A stretch of 64,000 nt of DNA from Pyxidicoccus sp. MSG2 (GCF_026626705.1 NZ_JAPNKC010000001.1:12153001-12217000); one strand, 5' to 3'. Shown: positions 43,793-53,240, numbered from the stretch's first letter. The notes: a model not told the origin generated them from the sequence alone. Program-made: numbers and translations.

Positions 43793-45613
43793 ATGTACCC
43801 GGAGAGCAGCTCACACGAGGTCGGCACTCACGACGGTGCATCCCAGCGGGTGTCCGGGCGGTTGGAGAGCCACCTGGAGGAGCTTCAGCAGATCATCACC
43901 CGCCAGCGCCGGATGGAGGCCCTGCGGCGCACGGCCCTGCTGGACAGCCCCGCCGAGGAGGCCTTCGACCGGCTGACGCGGCTGACGACGCGGACGCTGC
44001 ACGTACCGGTGGCGCTCGTCACCCTGGTCGACAGGGACCGGCAGTTCTTCAAGAGCTGCACGGGACTGCCCGCGCCCTGGTGTGACGTCCGGCAGACGCC
44101 CCTCACCTACTCCTTCTGCATCCACGTGGTGGCCAGCGGGCAGCCACTCGTCATCGAGGACGCGCGCAAGCACCCGGTGCTGAAGGAGAACCTCGCCGTG
44201 GATCAGCTCGGCGTGGTGGCCTACGCCGGCTTCCCCTTGAAGACGCCGAATGGCGAGGTTCTCGGCACCCTGTGCGCCATCGACACCGAGCCGCGCGCGT
44301 GGACGAAGAACGACCTGGCCATCCTCGCGGACCTGGCGACCTCGGCGACGACGGAAATCGAGCTGCGCGCCACGCGCGAGCTGGAGGGACAGGCCCGGGC
44401 CGCGGAGGCCGCGCGCGTGACGGCCGAAGCCGCGCGCCAGCGCTTCGCCCTGCTGGCGGAGCTGAGCGGCGCACTCGCGGAGCAGTTGGACCTGGGCCGC
44501 GCACTCACCCTCGCCGTGCGTTTGTCGGTGCCTCTGGTGGCCGACGGCTGCGTCCTCGACCTGCTCCAGGAGGACGGACGGCTGCAGCGCGAGGCGGTGG
44601 CGCACCAGGACCCGCGCGAGGAGCAGCGGCTGCGCGACGTCTCCGAGCCCCCCGGCCTCTTCCTCTCCGAGGCGGGCGACTCGTCGATGATGGCCGGCCA
44701 CCTCCGCCTGGGAGACCCCGGAGGATCCTCCATCCGCCTGACGCTCATGGGGCGCGGCCGGGTGCTGGGCGCCATCAGCTTCACCACCATTCCCCCGCGC
44801 CGCCTGGGCGACACCGAGGTGGAGCTGGCGCGGGACGTGGCGCGCCGCGTGGCGCTGGCAGTGGACAACCACCGGATGAATCACGAGCTGCTCGAGGCGG
44901 TCCGCTCCAGGGATCGGTTCCTCTCCAGCGCCTCGCACGAGCTGCGCACGCCGCTGATGACGCTGCGGATCCAGTCCCAGCTCCTGCTGCGCATCACCCG
45001 CAATGAGAAGCCCTGTTCCTCCAGCGTGCTGACCTCCAAGGCGGACGTCATCGTGCGGCAGGTGGAGCGGCTGGGGCACCTGGTGGACGAGCTGCTGGAC
45101 CTCGCCCGGGTGCGAGAGGGGCGGCTGCGCTATCACCTGGAGGAGCTGGACCTGGCGGAGGTGGTGCGGGAGGTGGCCATCCGCTTCCGCGAGGAGCTGT
45201 CACGCAGCGGCAGCACGCTGGTGCTGCGCACCGAGGGCAGCGCCCGTGGAAGATGGGACCGGGGCCGCCTGGAGCAGGTGATGACCCACCTGTTGGCCAA
45301 CGCCATCAAGTACGGGCAGGGCCGCCCCATCAGCCTGCTGGTGACGAGGGATGAGCACACCGCGCGGCTCCTCGTCCGCGACGAGGGCATCGGCATCGCG
45401 GAGGCGGACCAGGCGCGCATCTTCGAGCGCTTCGAGCGCGCCGTGTCCGAGCAGCACTACGGGGGCCTCGGGCTGGGGTTATGGATCGTCCGGGAGGTCC
45501 TCGCGGGGATGGGAGGCACCATCGCCGTACACAGCCATCCGGGGATGGGCTCCTCCTTCACCGTGGAGCTGCCCCGGCACGGAGCCGCCGAGCAGACCCC
45601 GGTCCTCCACTGA
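43793..45613 (+). CDS. Cytoplasmic GAF-domain sensor histidine kinase
   Basis: 606 residues without membrane segments. First GAF domain (about 45-195; FFKSCTGLP, YAGFPLKTPNGEVLGTLC as in phytochrome-like GAFs), second GAF-like domain (about 215-360), then HisKA with His382 in SASHELRTPLMTL, N box THLLANAIKYG, G1 VRDEGIGI, and G2 GLGLGLWIVREV. No receiver domain and no adjacent regulator, so its partner is elsewhere. A short charged coiled coil (195-215) links the GAF domains. Confidence 0.93.
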   Translation: MYPESSSHEVGTHDGASQRVSGRLESHLEELQQIITRQRRMEALRRTALLDSPAEEAFDRLTRLTTRTLHVPVALVTLVDRDRQFFKSCTGLPAPWCDVRQTPLTYSFCIHVVASGQPLVIEDARKHPVLKENLAVDQLGVVAYAGFPLKTPNGEVLGTLCAIDTEPRAWTKNDLAILADLATSATTEIELRATRELEGQARAAEAARVTAEAARQRFALLAELSGALAEQLDLGRALTLAVRLSVPLVADGCVLDLLQEDGRLQREAVAHQDPREEQRLRDVSEPPGLFLSEAGDSSMMAGHLRLGDPGGSSIRLTLMGRGRVLGAISFTTIPPRRLGDTEVELARDVARRVALAVDNHRMNHELLEAVRSRDRFLSSASHELRTPLMTLRIQSQLLLRITRNEKPCSSSVLTSKADVIVRQVERLGHLVDELLDLARVREGRLRYHLEELDLAEVVREVAIRFREELSRSGSTLVLRTEGSARGRWDRGRLEQVMTHLLANAIKYGQGRPISLLVTRDEHTARLLVRDEGIGIAEADQARIFERFERAVSEQHYGGLGLGLWIVREVLAGMGGTIAVHSHPGMGSSFTVELPRHGAAEQTPVLH

Positions 45614-45682
45614 GAGTGGGGGCTGGCGGGCCGCAACCAGGGTGGCGCGGGAGGGACGCGTGGGTTAGAGCCCCGTCCCAGC

Positions 45683-46927
45683 ATGGCCGCCCTCGTCGAC
45701 GACGCCTCCCCTTCCCGCTCGGTCTTCCGCCATCGTGACTTCCGCGTGTACCAGACGGCACGCCTGTGCGCGGTGCTCGCCATGCAGATCGAGTCCGTGG
45801 CCATTGGCTGGCAGGTGTACGAGCTGACGGGGAGCGCGCTGGCGCTCGGCTATACGGGCCTGGCCCAGTTCCTCCCCTTCCTCGCCTTCAGCCTGCTGGG
45901 CGGACAGGTGGCGGACCGGGTGGACCGGCGCGCCATCCTCGCGGTGTGCCAGGGGGTGATGCTGCTGTGCAGCCTGCTGCTGCTCATCTTCACCCTGGGG
46001 CACATCCGCGACGTGCGCTTCGTCTACGGCGTGCTGGTGCTCTTCGGCACCGCGCGCGCCTTCTATTCACCGGCGGGCTCCGCGCTCACGCCGCACCTGG
46101 TGCCGCGCGAGGAATTGACGAAGGCGGTGGCCGTCAACTCCACCACGTGGCAGGTGTCCACCATCGCCGGCCCGGCCGTGGGCGGCCTTCTCTACGGGTG
46201 GATGGGCGCCACGGGGGCCTACGTCGCGTCGGCTTCGCTGTGCGCGCTCACGGTGGGGTGGATTCTCTCGCTGAAGGTGCGCACGGGCAGCGCGTCCACG
46301 GAGAAGCTGTCCTTCGCCACGCTGGTGGCGGGACTGCGCTTCGTGCGACGGCAGCGGGTGCTGCTGGGCAGCATCACCCTGGACCTGTTCGCGGTGCTGC
46401 TGGGCGGCGCGGTGGCGCTGCTGCCCATCTATGCGCGGGACGTGCTGCACACCGGGCCGTGGGGCCTGGGCCTGCTGCGCTGCGCCCCGGCGGTGGGCGC
46501 CGCGTTGGTGGCCGTGTTCCTCGCCATGCGTCCGGTGGGTGAGCGTGCCGGGTGGAAGATGTTCATCGCGGTGGCCATCTTCGGCGCCGCCACGCTCGTC
46601 TTCGGTGTGAGTCGCTCCCTGCCGCTGTCGCTGGTGGCCCTGGCGGTGGCGGGCGCCGCCGACATGATCAGCGTGGTGGTGCGGCAGACCCTGGAGATGG
46701 TGGTGACGCCGGACGACATGCGTGGCCGCGTGGGTGCGGTGAACATGATGTGCATCGGCGCCTCCAACGAGCTGGGCGAGTTCCGCGCGGGCGCGCTCGC
46801 CGAGAGCGTGGGCGCCGTGCATGCGGTGGTGGTGGGCGCGGTGGGGACGCTGGTCGTGGTGGCGCTCTGGGCGTGGATCTTCCCGGAGCTGCGCGACGTG
46901 AACCGGCTGGACTCCGTCCGCGAATAG
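45683..46927 (+). CDS. MFS transporter, EntS/MFS_3 type
   Basis: 414 residues, about 12 helices, loop motif GGQVADRVDRRAIL after helix 2, RGRVGAVNMMCIGASNELGEFRAG near the tenth helix. Related to enterobactin exporter EntS and macrolide exporters. It stands alone on the plus strand after the kinase. It is a different branch from the NRPS-linked transporter, although the two share architecture. Substrate unknown. Confidence 0.9.
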   Translation: MAALVDDASPSRSVFRHRDFRVYQTARLCAVLAMQIESVAIGWQVYELTGSALALGYTGLAQFLPFLAFSLLGGQVADRVDRRAILAVCQGVMLLCSLLLLIFTLGHIRDVRFVYGVLVLFGTARAFYSPAGSALTPHLVPREELTKAVAVNSTTWQVSTIAGPAVGGLLYGWMGATGAYVASASLCALTVGWILSLKVRTGSASTEKLSFATLVAGLRFVRRQRVLLGSITLDLFAVLLGGAVALLPIYARDVLHTGPWGLGLLRCAPAVGAALVAVFLAMRPVGERAGWKMFIAVAIFGAATLVFGVSRSLPLSLVALAVAGAADMISVVVRQTLEMVVTPDDMRGRVGAVNMMCIGASNELGEFRAGALAESVGAVHAVVVGAVGTLVVVALWAWIFPELRDVNRLDSVRE

Positions 46928-46933
46928 GCTCCC

Positions 46934-46982
46934 CCGGCAGGCCCGGCGAAAATAATCGTCCGCCGGCCTTGCCCGGATTTTC
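46934..46982 (+). terminator. Imperfect hairpin with T tract after the MFS gene
   Basis: CCGGCAGGCCCGGCG and CGCCGGCCTTGCCCGG form a bulged stem around an AT-rich loop, followed by ATTTTC. It lies 7 bp after the transporter stop. A plausible intrinsic terminator. Confidence 0.45.
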
Positions 46983-47178
46983 ACCCCACGGGTCCAAGTT
47001 CGTGTGCCCCTCGGACCTTCAGGTGCTCATCGGCCGGTATGTCCGTGCGGAGGAGCTCCGCCAACCCCTTCAGCCTGACACCGTCACACCGAGCCTCCTG
47101 GGCGCTCTATCGAGGGGCGCGAAGCAAAGGGAGCGGTCCTCCCGAGCTTTGCCGAGCCGTCAACCCGAGGAGAGGTTC

Positions 47179-48204
47179 ATGCGACGAGAGGCACCCCACG
47201 TTTTTCTCCACGTCGCAATCATGACGCTGCTGGCGCTGACAGCAGCCTCCGGATGCGGGCCCCCGTTGGAAGCAGAAGAGGCCGAAGTCGAGTCGGAGCC
47301 CCAAGCGATTCGATGCGACGACTGCGGCGACGACGACGACCCCCATGACCCCGGTGACCCTGAGCACCTTTGCGAACCCGGGCGCACCCGCTCGTGTCCG
47401 AACATCCATGGCTGCGTGGGGCAGAAGGTCTGCTTGGATGATGGTACGGACCATGGTCCGTGCACGGGCGGCGGAACGACCAATTGCAGGTGCGTCCCCG
47501 GCTCGGTAACGAGCTGCCAGCCCGAGGCGGGGGCGTGCGGCCAGAAGACCTGTAACTCCGACGGAAACACCTACGGCGCCTGCACCCAACTTCCGTGTGG
47601 AGTGTGTACGCCAGGGGAGAAGCGGGCCTGCGACTACCGGGGCTCGGCAGGCACTTCCCATTGTGCGCAGGGCGAGCAGACCTGCAATGCCTATGGCAGT
47701 GGCTTCGGTGCCTGTGCGGATCCCACGTATCAATGCGGCAGGTGGAGCAGCATCGACCCGAGGGAGTGCGCATTCACCGGCATTGCCAAGCATGCGGGCG
47801 TCCTCGCCGACATTCCGAGTGGTGACAGCAGGCAGGCCTACGTCATGAACCACCCGGCCAATGTCTACGGCATGCAGCTGTATGCGAAGGCCTACTCATC
47901 GGACATCTGGGGCAACGCGTGGGGTACCTTCGCGGTACCGAACTCCAGCTGCTTCGTCTACCGCTTGAGCTACCTGAAGACGTGCTCGAGCCCCTTCACC
48001 GGGAGCATTCTCTACAGGAATCCGGACACCGGCATGACCTTCAGGGAGAGCGCTGGTTTTCCCTGCATGAGCGCCTGCTTCGGATTCATCGATCGCAAGG
48101 TGTACGACCGCGAGCCCCAGTGGGGAAACGAGCCATTCCTGGGGGGTGGCTTCGGTGGACCGCCACGCTGCGAGACGATCGTCGGCACGACGTTTGAGTG
48201 GTGA
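47179..48204 (+). CDS. Cysteine-rich lipoprotein, possibly frameshifted at its 3' end
   Basis: 341 residues, lipobox ASGC (Cys near 26), start at 47179 with GAGGAGAGG. Residues about 45-190 hold Cys-rich repeats of a CxPGxxxxC / GxxTCxxDGxxxGxC type (TNCRCVPGSVTSC, QKTCNSDGNTYGAC, EQTCNAYGSGFGAC), common in secreted myxobacterial proteins. The C-terminal ~150 residues form a separate domain with Trp/Tyr/Gly patterns. Reading past the TGA after deleting one base near 48202 extends the frame 31 codons to a TAG at 48290, so this stop may be a frameshift product. Confidence 0.8.
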   Translation: MRREAPHVFLHVAIMTLLALTAASGCGPPLEAEEAEVESEPQAIRCDDCGDDDDPHDPGDPEHLCEPGRTRSCPNIHGCVGQKVCLDDGTDHGPCTGGGTTNCRCVPGSVTSCQPEAGACGQKTCNSDGNTYGACTQLPCGVCTPGEKRACDYRGSAGTSHCAQGEQTCNAYGSGFGACADPTYQCGRWSSIDPRECAFTGIAKHAGVLADIPSGDSRQAYVMNHPANVYGMQLYAKAYSSDIWGNAWGTFAVPNSSCFVYRLSYLKTCSSPFTGSILYRNPDTGMTFRESAGFPCMSACFGFIDRKVYDREPQWGNEPFLGGGFGGPPRCETIVGTTFEW

Positions 48205-48205
48205 C

Positions 48206-48292
48206 CTGGAGCCGTTGGAGCTGAATGACAAGGGGCCTCCGCGCAGCTACTGCGAGCCGGGCTCGCAAGCTCCGGGGGAGCCCCAGCCCTAG
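48206..48292 (+). other. Coding-like 3' remnant after the lipoprotein stop
   Basis: In the frame shifted by one, the bases encode LEPLELNDKGPPRSYCEPG then GSQAPGEPQP and a TAG. The Cys, Pro and Gly content matches the preceding lipoprotein, and it joins it cleanly as FEW-D-LEPLEL if one T near 48202 is an insertion. Read as a likely lost C-terminus; no independent start is present. Confidence 0.4.
48259..48283. terminator. Weak hairpin between convergent genes
   Basis: GGGCTC and GAGCCC separated by 13 bases, with an inner GCTCC/GGAGC option, between the lipoprotein gene and the convergent zinc-ribbon gene. Without a T tract; low certainty. Confidence 0.3.
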
Positions 48293-48297
48293 GACGT

Positions 48298-48492
48298 CTA
48301 GGCCCGCTCTCCCTCGACGGAGACGCGGAGCCCGCCATGGGTGACGGTGATGGTGGGACGGCCGAACCACCCGCAGTGCTTGCAGACGGCGCTCGGCCCT
48401 GACGCGGACACTCGCACCGGTAGGTCCGCCGAGCACACCGGGCAGCCCTCCGGAATCTTGTAGTCACGCGATGTCGGCTGAACTTCGGTCAT
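48298..48492 (-). CDS. Small zinc-ribbon protein
   Basis: 64 residues with CPVC (17-20) and CKHC (37-40), a CxxC-x16-CxxC zinc knuckle, and a basic/hydrophobic C-terminus (GLRVSVEGERA). Likely binds Zn and may contact nucleic acid. ATG at 48492 with a weak ribosome site. Confidence 0.65.
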   Translation of the reverse strand: MTEVQPTSRDYKIPEGCPVCSADLPVRVSASGPSAVCKHCGWFGRPTITVTHGGLRVSVEGERA

Positions 48493-48604
48493 GCATCTGA
48501 GTTAACGCAGGACGAAGCCTCCGCAACCCACCGCGCCCGGGAGTGTCGGGCGCGCTTCGTTCCTTCCGTGAGCCTGGCTGCCTGCCCTCCACCCGGCCGG
48601 CCGC

Positions 48605-49837
48605 TCACGTCCCTTCGAGCAGCCGCGAGAAGGCGCGCGCGATGTCCGCGTCCTTGACGTTGCTCCCCACCACCTCCTCGCCCACCTGCAGCTCCGTCTC
48701 GACGACGCCGGGCACGCGCGTGGTGCTGAAGCCGCCGGCCACCCAGATCTTGTCCTCGCGAGCAATCCTGTCCCGCTGACGGGACAGCGCCCCCGGGTCG
48801 CCGCGCAGGTAGACGCGGAACATGTTGGTCTGCACCGGACGTGGCAGCACGGTGATGCGCGAGTCGGCGGCAATCGCCTCCGTCAGCGACTTCGCGCGCT
48901 TCGCGTACTCGGGGATGCGGGGCAGCACTTCGTCCAGGCGCATGGCGGCGGACGCCACGTAGGGCAGCATCTGGAAGAGGTTGCCGCCGTGCCGGTGCCG
49001 CCAGAGGCGCGCGGTTTTGACGAAGTCGGCGCTGCCCAGCACCATGGCCCCGCCGAGCGCGCCCACCATCTTGTAGAAGGACACGTAGACGGAGTCGAAG
49101 CCGCGGCAGATGTCCGCGTACGAGCGCCCGTAGAACGGCTGGCTCTCCCATAGCCGCGCACCGTCCATGTGGAGCTTCACGCCCTTCTCGCGGCAGGTGC
49201 GCTTCAGCTCCTCCAACTGCTCCCACGTCTGGAGCTGCCCGCCCAGCCACCGCACCGGCAGCTCGACGCTGACGGTCCCCAGCGGCTCCTTCGCGTCGAG
49301 CACGTCGCTGGCCAGCACCGGACGCGTCCACGGGCAGAGGATGACCTCGCGCAGCCCGTGCAGCACCGCGTGGGCGTCGTCCTCGTGCAGCACGTGGTGG
49401 GACGAGGGATGCACGCCCACGCGCCGGTTGCCGCTCGCGTCCGCGTACATGCGCAGCACGCACAACTGGCCCATGGTGCCCGTGGGCATGTAGCAGCCGT
49501 CCTCGAAGCCGAGCATGGCCGCGACGCGCTTCTCGAACGCCTGGATGAACTCACCATTGCCGTAGTAGTCGCGCGACACGCCCTGGCGCTTCACCCACTC
49601 GCCAATGCGGATGAGCTCCGCGCCCGCGTCAGTGGGGCCTCCGAGCGTCAGCGACGCGCGGCACTCGCGGCGGATCTTCTCGATTTCCGCCCGCGACGGC
49701 GGCGCGGCGGACGCACTCTTCGCCGGCGCGGGCGCGGGGGGCGTGGCGGCCTCCGCGGTGCCACGCAGCAGCGCCGAGCCGGACAGCAGGCCGGTGAGGG
49801 CGAGGAACTCCCCGCGGCTGAGATGACGTGGATTCAT
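48605..49837 (-). CDS. Exported PLP-dependent aldolase/beta-eliminating lyase (threonine-aldolase-like)
   Basis: 410 residues. Fold-type I PLP enzyme with the aldolase motifs MPTGTMGQL, HMDGARLW (Asp225) and the Schiff-base Lys256 in VSFYKMVGALGGA. Unlike cytosolic L-threonine aldolases it begins with a signal-like segment (10-30, FLALTGLLSGSALLRGTAEA). It has SRGEFLALTG rather than a twin-arginine, so it might use Sec or a weak Tat signal. The 49837 start gives this leader; AGGAAGG lies 11 bases upstream. Function outside the cytoplasm is unusual. A long in-frame extension to 49972 is rejected. Confidence 0.88.
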   Translation of the reverse strand: MNPRHLSRGEFLALTGLLSGSALLRGTAEAATPPAPAPAKSASAAPPSRAEIEKIRRECRASLTLGGPTDAGAELIRIGEWVKRQGVSRDYYGNGEFIQAFEKRVAAMLGFEDGCYMPTGTMGQLCVLRMYADASGNRRVGVHPSSHHVLHEDDAHAVLHGLREVILCPWTRPVLASDVLDAKEPLGTVSVELPVRWLGGQLQTWEQLEELKRTCREKGVKLHMDGARLWESQPFYGRSYADICRGFDSVYVSFYKMVGALGGAMVLGSADFVKTARLWRHRHGGNLFQMLPYVASAAMRLDEVLPRIPEYAKRAKSLTEAIAADSRITVLPRPVQTNMFRVYLRGDPGALSRQRDRIAREDKIWVAGGFSTTRVPGVVETELQVGEEVVGSNVKDADIARAFSRLLEGT

Positions 49838-50231
49838 TCGGTGTGCGCCTTCCTGGTGACGTCGGAGTCCAGGGGCCAAACGTACACCCATGACGCGCCG
49901 CGATGGGTACCTGGCTTCGCAACACCTGACGCACCGCGACGCCCACCTCACGCCACCCAACCCCTGACGCACTGCAATACTGAATCAGGCTTCAACTCTG
50001 ACTCGTGACGCGCCGCAATACTGAATCAGGCTTCAACTCGCGGCGGCCGAAAGATGAATCAGTCTTCAACTCCGGTTTGCTCCCGACGCTCCGGGTTTGG
50101 TACGAATCCTCTACTTGCGGCGCTGAGTGTCCACGCCGCAGGCCGGGGCTTCCCGCTATCCGGTGTGCTTCGCCGGCGGGAATCACCCGCACTTCCATCG
50201 AACCCTGTAAGCGATTGCAACGGAGCTACAA
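49838..50231. other. Intergenic region, about 0.4 kb, holding a repeat array
   Basis: Divergent gap between the exported aldolase-like gene and the lipase-like gene. It holds the tandem array at 49891-50072 and the ribosome site (GGAG) of the lipase gene near 50222. No gene seen on either strand. Confidence 0.6.
49891..50072 (+). repeat. Degenerate tandem repeat array (TGACGC units)
   Basis: Four units begin TGACGC(G/A)C(C/T)GC at 49891, 49927, 49965 and 50006 (spacings 36, 38 and 41 bp). Units 3 and 4 share TGAATCAGGCTTCAACTC (49981-49998 and 50022-50039), unit 1 carries a weaker GGCTTCGCAAC, and a partial copy ATGAATCAGTCTTCAACTC closes at 50054-50072. A row of operators, or a small repeat family, is possible. 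Confidence 0.7.
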
Positions 50232-51668
50232 ATGGCAACGCGTCGCATGAGTATTCGTGCTGTGGCGGTGGTCTTCGGGCTGTGCGGGCTGGCGTGTCAG
50301 AACCAGGATCCGGGCGAGGACAAGCCGCCCGTCGACGAGGCGTCGGCCGAGGTGAAGGCCTGTCGCGAGCGCATCGCGGCGAAGACGGCGGAGGTCCAGG
50401 CGGCGGGCATCGACATCTCCACCTGGTCCATCCAGGACGCGCCGGAGATGGCGGAGATCACCACCACCGCGCCGCAGACCCAGGACACCTACCGCACCTA
50501 TGACGGCCACTACCGCCCGCTGACGAACCACCAGGGCTGCTCGGTGGACAACCTCTACTACGACAAGGCCAACACCGCCGGCACCACGCCGTACAAGGAC
50601 GGCAACAACGACGGCAAGTGGACCGGCGCGGTGGCCTTCGGCGGCCCCAACGCGGCCACGGACTATATCGGCGGCGACAAGGCGAAGATCGACGGCTATC
50701 CCTGCGCGGCCAAGGAGTACACCCAGAACAACGAGGACAGCGCCAAGCCCATCATCATCCTCGTGCACGGCAACTCCACGCGCCCGCACACCTGGGAGAA
50801 GTTCGTCCTCCCAGCGGGCACCTCCGTCAACACCGCCACGGAGAACGTCCAGTTCACCGCGGACACCACCGCGCGGGAGCAGCTGGCGGAGAAGCTCATC
50901 GCGCTGCGCTACCGCGTCATCGCCGTGGACTTCCGCACGGACATCGTCACCACCATCGACCCGGCCGCCAACAGCACCACGCAGAACGCCGCGGGCAACA
51001 TCGACCACGGCTGGGCCACGCCCATCCTCCAGTCGCTCGTGAAGGCGGTGATGAAGAACAACCCCAACCGCAAGGTGGCCCTCATCGGCCACTCGCTGGG
51101 TGTCACCGTCGTGCGCGACGCCCTGCGCCGCCAGTACGTGGAGTGGAGCTCCGGCCGCTCGGGCGGCGTCAACCCCTTCCCTCAGCTGAGCCACGTCATC
51201 CTCGGCTCGGGCGCCAACCACGGCGTGTCCACCTACGACACCCAGCCCAACTCGCTGTGCGCCGCCAACGACACCATGCGCGGCACCATCGTCTGCGAGA
51301 TGGGCAGCCGCTCCAACTACGTGCAGACGTACTTCCACAAGCCGCTCAACGGCCCCCGCGACCTCTTCGCCACCCCCTGCGCGGACGGTGACTACGCCTT
51401 CGGCAAGACGGGCCAGTGCGGCAACAACGTCGTGAAGTACTTCACCATCACGATGACGGACAAGACGAAGGGCACCAACTACCAGGACTTCTACGTCTCC
51501 GAGGCCGCCTCGCGCATCGAGATGGAAGGCTGCGTGACGAACACGCTCACCACGCTGAGCGACTACGACACCAGCGGCTACTTCAACAAGGGCTTCATCG
51601 CGAACCACTTCGGCTCCATGCGCTCCAGCGCGGGCCTGGACCTGGTGCTGCGGTACCTGGCCCAGTAA
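50232..51668 (+). CDS. Lipase-like alpha/beta-hydrolase lipoprotein
   Basis: 478 residues. Lipoprotein signal (lipobox LACQ, Cys22) and a linker to about 60. The oxyanion motif HGN is at 179-181, nucleophile Ser288 in GHSLG, and SGANHG near 330 fits the lipase/esterase class. The catalytic Asp and His are not assigned. Probably an outer-membrane lipase or phospholipase, useful in predation. GGAG precedes the ATG. The tandem array lies upstream, suggesting regulated expression. Confidence 0.87.
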   Translation: MATRRMSIRAVAVVFGLCGLACQNQDPGEDKPPVDEASAEVKACRERIAAKTAEVQAAGIDISTWSIQDAPEMAEITTTAPQTQDTYRTYDGHYRPLTNHQGCSVDNLYYDKANTAGTTPYKDGNNDGKWTGAVAFGGPNAATDYIGGDKAKIDGYPCAAKEYTQNNEDSAKPIIILVHGNSTRPHTWEKFVLPAGTSVNTATENVQFTADTTAREQLAEKLIALRYRVIAVDFRTDIVTTIDPAANSTTQNAAGNIDHGWATPILQSLVKAVMKNNPNRKVALIGHSLGVTVVRDALRRQYVEWSSGRSGGVNPFPQLSHVILGSGANHGVSTYDTQPNSLCAANDTMRGTIVCEMGSRSNYVQTYFHKPLNGPRDLFATPCADGDYAFGKTGQCGNNVVKYFTITMTDKTKGTNYQDFYVSEAASRIEMEGCVTNTLTTLSDYDTSGYFNKGFIANHFGSMRSSAGLDLVLRYLAQ

Positions 51669-51774
51669 CGCGCGCATTCCCCCCTCCCCCCCAAGGCAGC
51701 AGGGCCGGCCCCGTCGCGTGAAGTCACGCGGCGGGGCCGGTCGTAGTCTCCCCTCTCCTTCCCGAGCACACCCA

Positions 51775-53211
51775 ATGAAGCGACTCCCCTTCACCGCGAC
51801 CCTGTGCGCGCTGGCCCTGGGCACCGTGCCGGCTGCCTGGGCCCAGACCCCCGCCCCCGCCAGCACCGAGGCCGCTCCGGCGGCGCCCGCCACTGACGCG
51901 CCCCAGGCTCCCAATGCCGCTCCCGCAGCCACCAGCGAGGCCCCCGCGCCCGCGCCGGCCGAGAAGGCCGACACGCCCGAGAAGGTCCCCACCCCCGAGG
52001 AGATGGCGGGCACGAGCGAGGTCATCGACACCGCGCCCCCGCCCGTCGTCCGGCCGCGCATCGCCGTGGGCAACGAGACCTTCTACGTGAAGCCGCTGCT
52101 CGCGCTCGCGGGCGGCATCCACGTGGAGAACCTCATCCAGACGCTCAACCGCAACCGCGAGAGCCGCGCGACGACGGTGGCCCTCACGCGCTTCGGCTTC
52201 GAGGGCCGTCTGGGCCCCTACGTCTCCTTCAAGAGCGAGTTCGAGCGCAACATCCGCGCGCACGGCTCGGGCGTCTGGGAGGGCACCGCGTCCTTCAGCG
52301 TCCGCGACCAGGTCATCCGCCTGCAGCGCTGGAATGCGACGGTGGAGGCCGGCATCGTCGTGGACCCGGCCAGCGTGGACTACATCTCCACCCACGTCGC
52401 GGACACGTTTCTCGCGGACAAGTACACGCGAGATCCGCTCCTCTACAGCGGCTTCAACCGCGGCCAGGGCGCGCAGGCGGCGTATGACTGGAAGGGCTTC
52501 CGGGTGGGCCTGGGCTTCACGGCCGCCAACCCGCTGAGCACGTCCAGCTCCTACCAGGTGGGCGGCTCGTTCGGCGGCGGCAGCCGCTTCTGGGAGCGGC
52601 CCCTGGGCAACTACCGCAACGGCCAGCCGGATGACGACCTGCACTTCCAGGTCCTCAGCCCGTCCATCGCGTACACGCACGAGCTGTTCGAGGCCAAGGC
52701 CATGGCCCAGGTCTTCGACGTGAACTACCAGACGACGTCGCGCACGGACCCGCTGCTGCACGGCAACAACCTGCGCGGCAACGTGCTGCTGAAGCTGCAC
52801 ACCAACGTGGGCATCCCCCTCTTCATCACCCCGTTCTTCAACATCGCCCGGGTGCAGAACGACGTCACCAACAGCACGCCGGGCTTCGCGGACCAGCTGC
52901 TGGGCACGCGCTACACGGCGACGTCGCTGTCGGCCGGCGTGGACTTCAACGTGCAGGGCCGCTCGGGCGTGGGCTTCCAGATTGCGCGCGTGTCGGACCG
53001 CTCGCCCAGCTTCGTGCCCCCCACCGGGGACTCGGCCGCCACCGAGCCCGTCACCCGCACGACGCAGACGTACCTCAACATCGGCGGCACCTACTGGTTC
53101 ACCGAGGACGTGGCGCTGGGCGCCCGCTACGCGCGCTACCAGAAGAAGCAGGACAACGAAGAGGACGAGATTGACGCCTCGTACTTCATGACGCTCCGCC
53201 TGCTGCTGTAA
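51775..53211 (+). CDS. Outer-membrane porin (phosphate-selective porin O/P-like)
   Basis: 478 residues: signal peptide (1-23, ending AWAQ), a Pro/Ala/Thr/Glu-rich linker (about 24-95, low complexity), then alternating-strand sequence to the end, with a closing strand SYFMTLRLLL. Glycine-rich turns and aromatic belts are typical of beta-barrels, and TRFGFEGRLGPYVSFKSEF fits the OprP/OprO-like group. It sits 29 bp before the MHS symporter gene, so porin and transporter could handle one nutrient. Confidence 0.8.
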   Translation: MKRLPFTATLCALALGTVPAAWAQTPAPASTEAAPAAPATDAPQAPNAAPAATSEAPAPAPAEKADTPEKVPTPEEMAGTSEVIDTAPPPVVRPRIAVGNETFYVKPLLALAGGIHVENLIQTLNRNRESRATTVALTRFGFEGRLGPYVSFKSEFERNIRAHGSGVWEGTASFSVRDQVIRLQRWNATVEAGIVVDPASVDYISTHVADTFLADKYTRDPLLYSGFNRGQGAQAAYDWKGFRVGLGFTAANPLSTSSSYQVGGSFGGGSRFWERPLGNYRNGQPDDDLHFQVLSPSIAYTHELFEAKAMAQVFDVNYQTTSRTDPLLHGNNLRGNVLLKLHTNVGIPLFITPFFNIARVQNDVTNSTPGFADQLLGTRYTATSLSAGVDFNVQGRSGVGFQIARVSDRSPSFVPPTGDSAATEPVTRTTQTYLNIGGTYWFTEDVALGARYARYQKKQDNEEDEIDASYFMTLRLLL

Positions 53212-53240
53212 TCATGTCGTTGGAAACGGGAGGGGAAGGC

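Noticed and set aside
48493..48604. Possible gene between the zinc-ribbon and aldolase-like genes
   Set aside because: Only 112 bp, with no start plus ribosome site and no coding-like frame.
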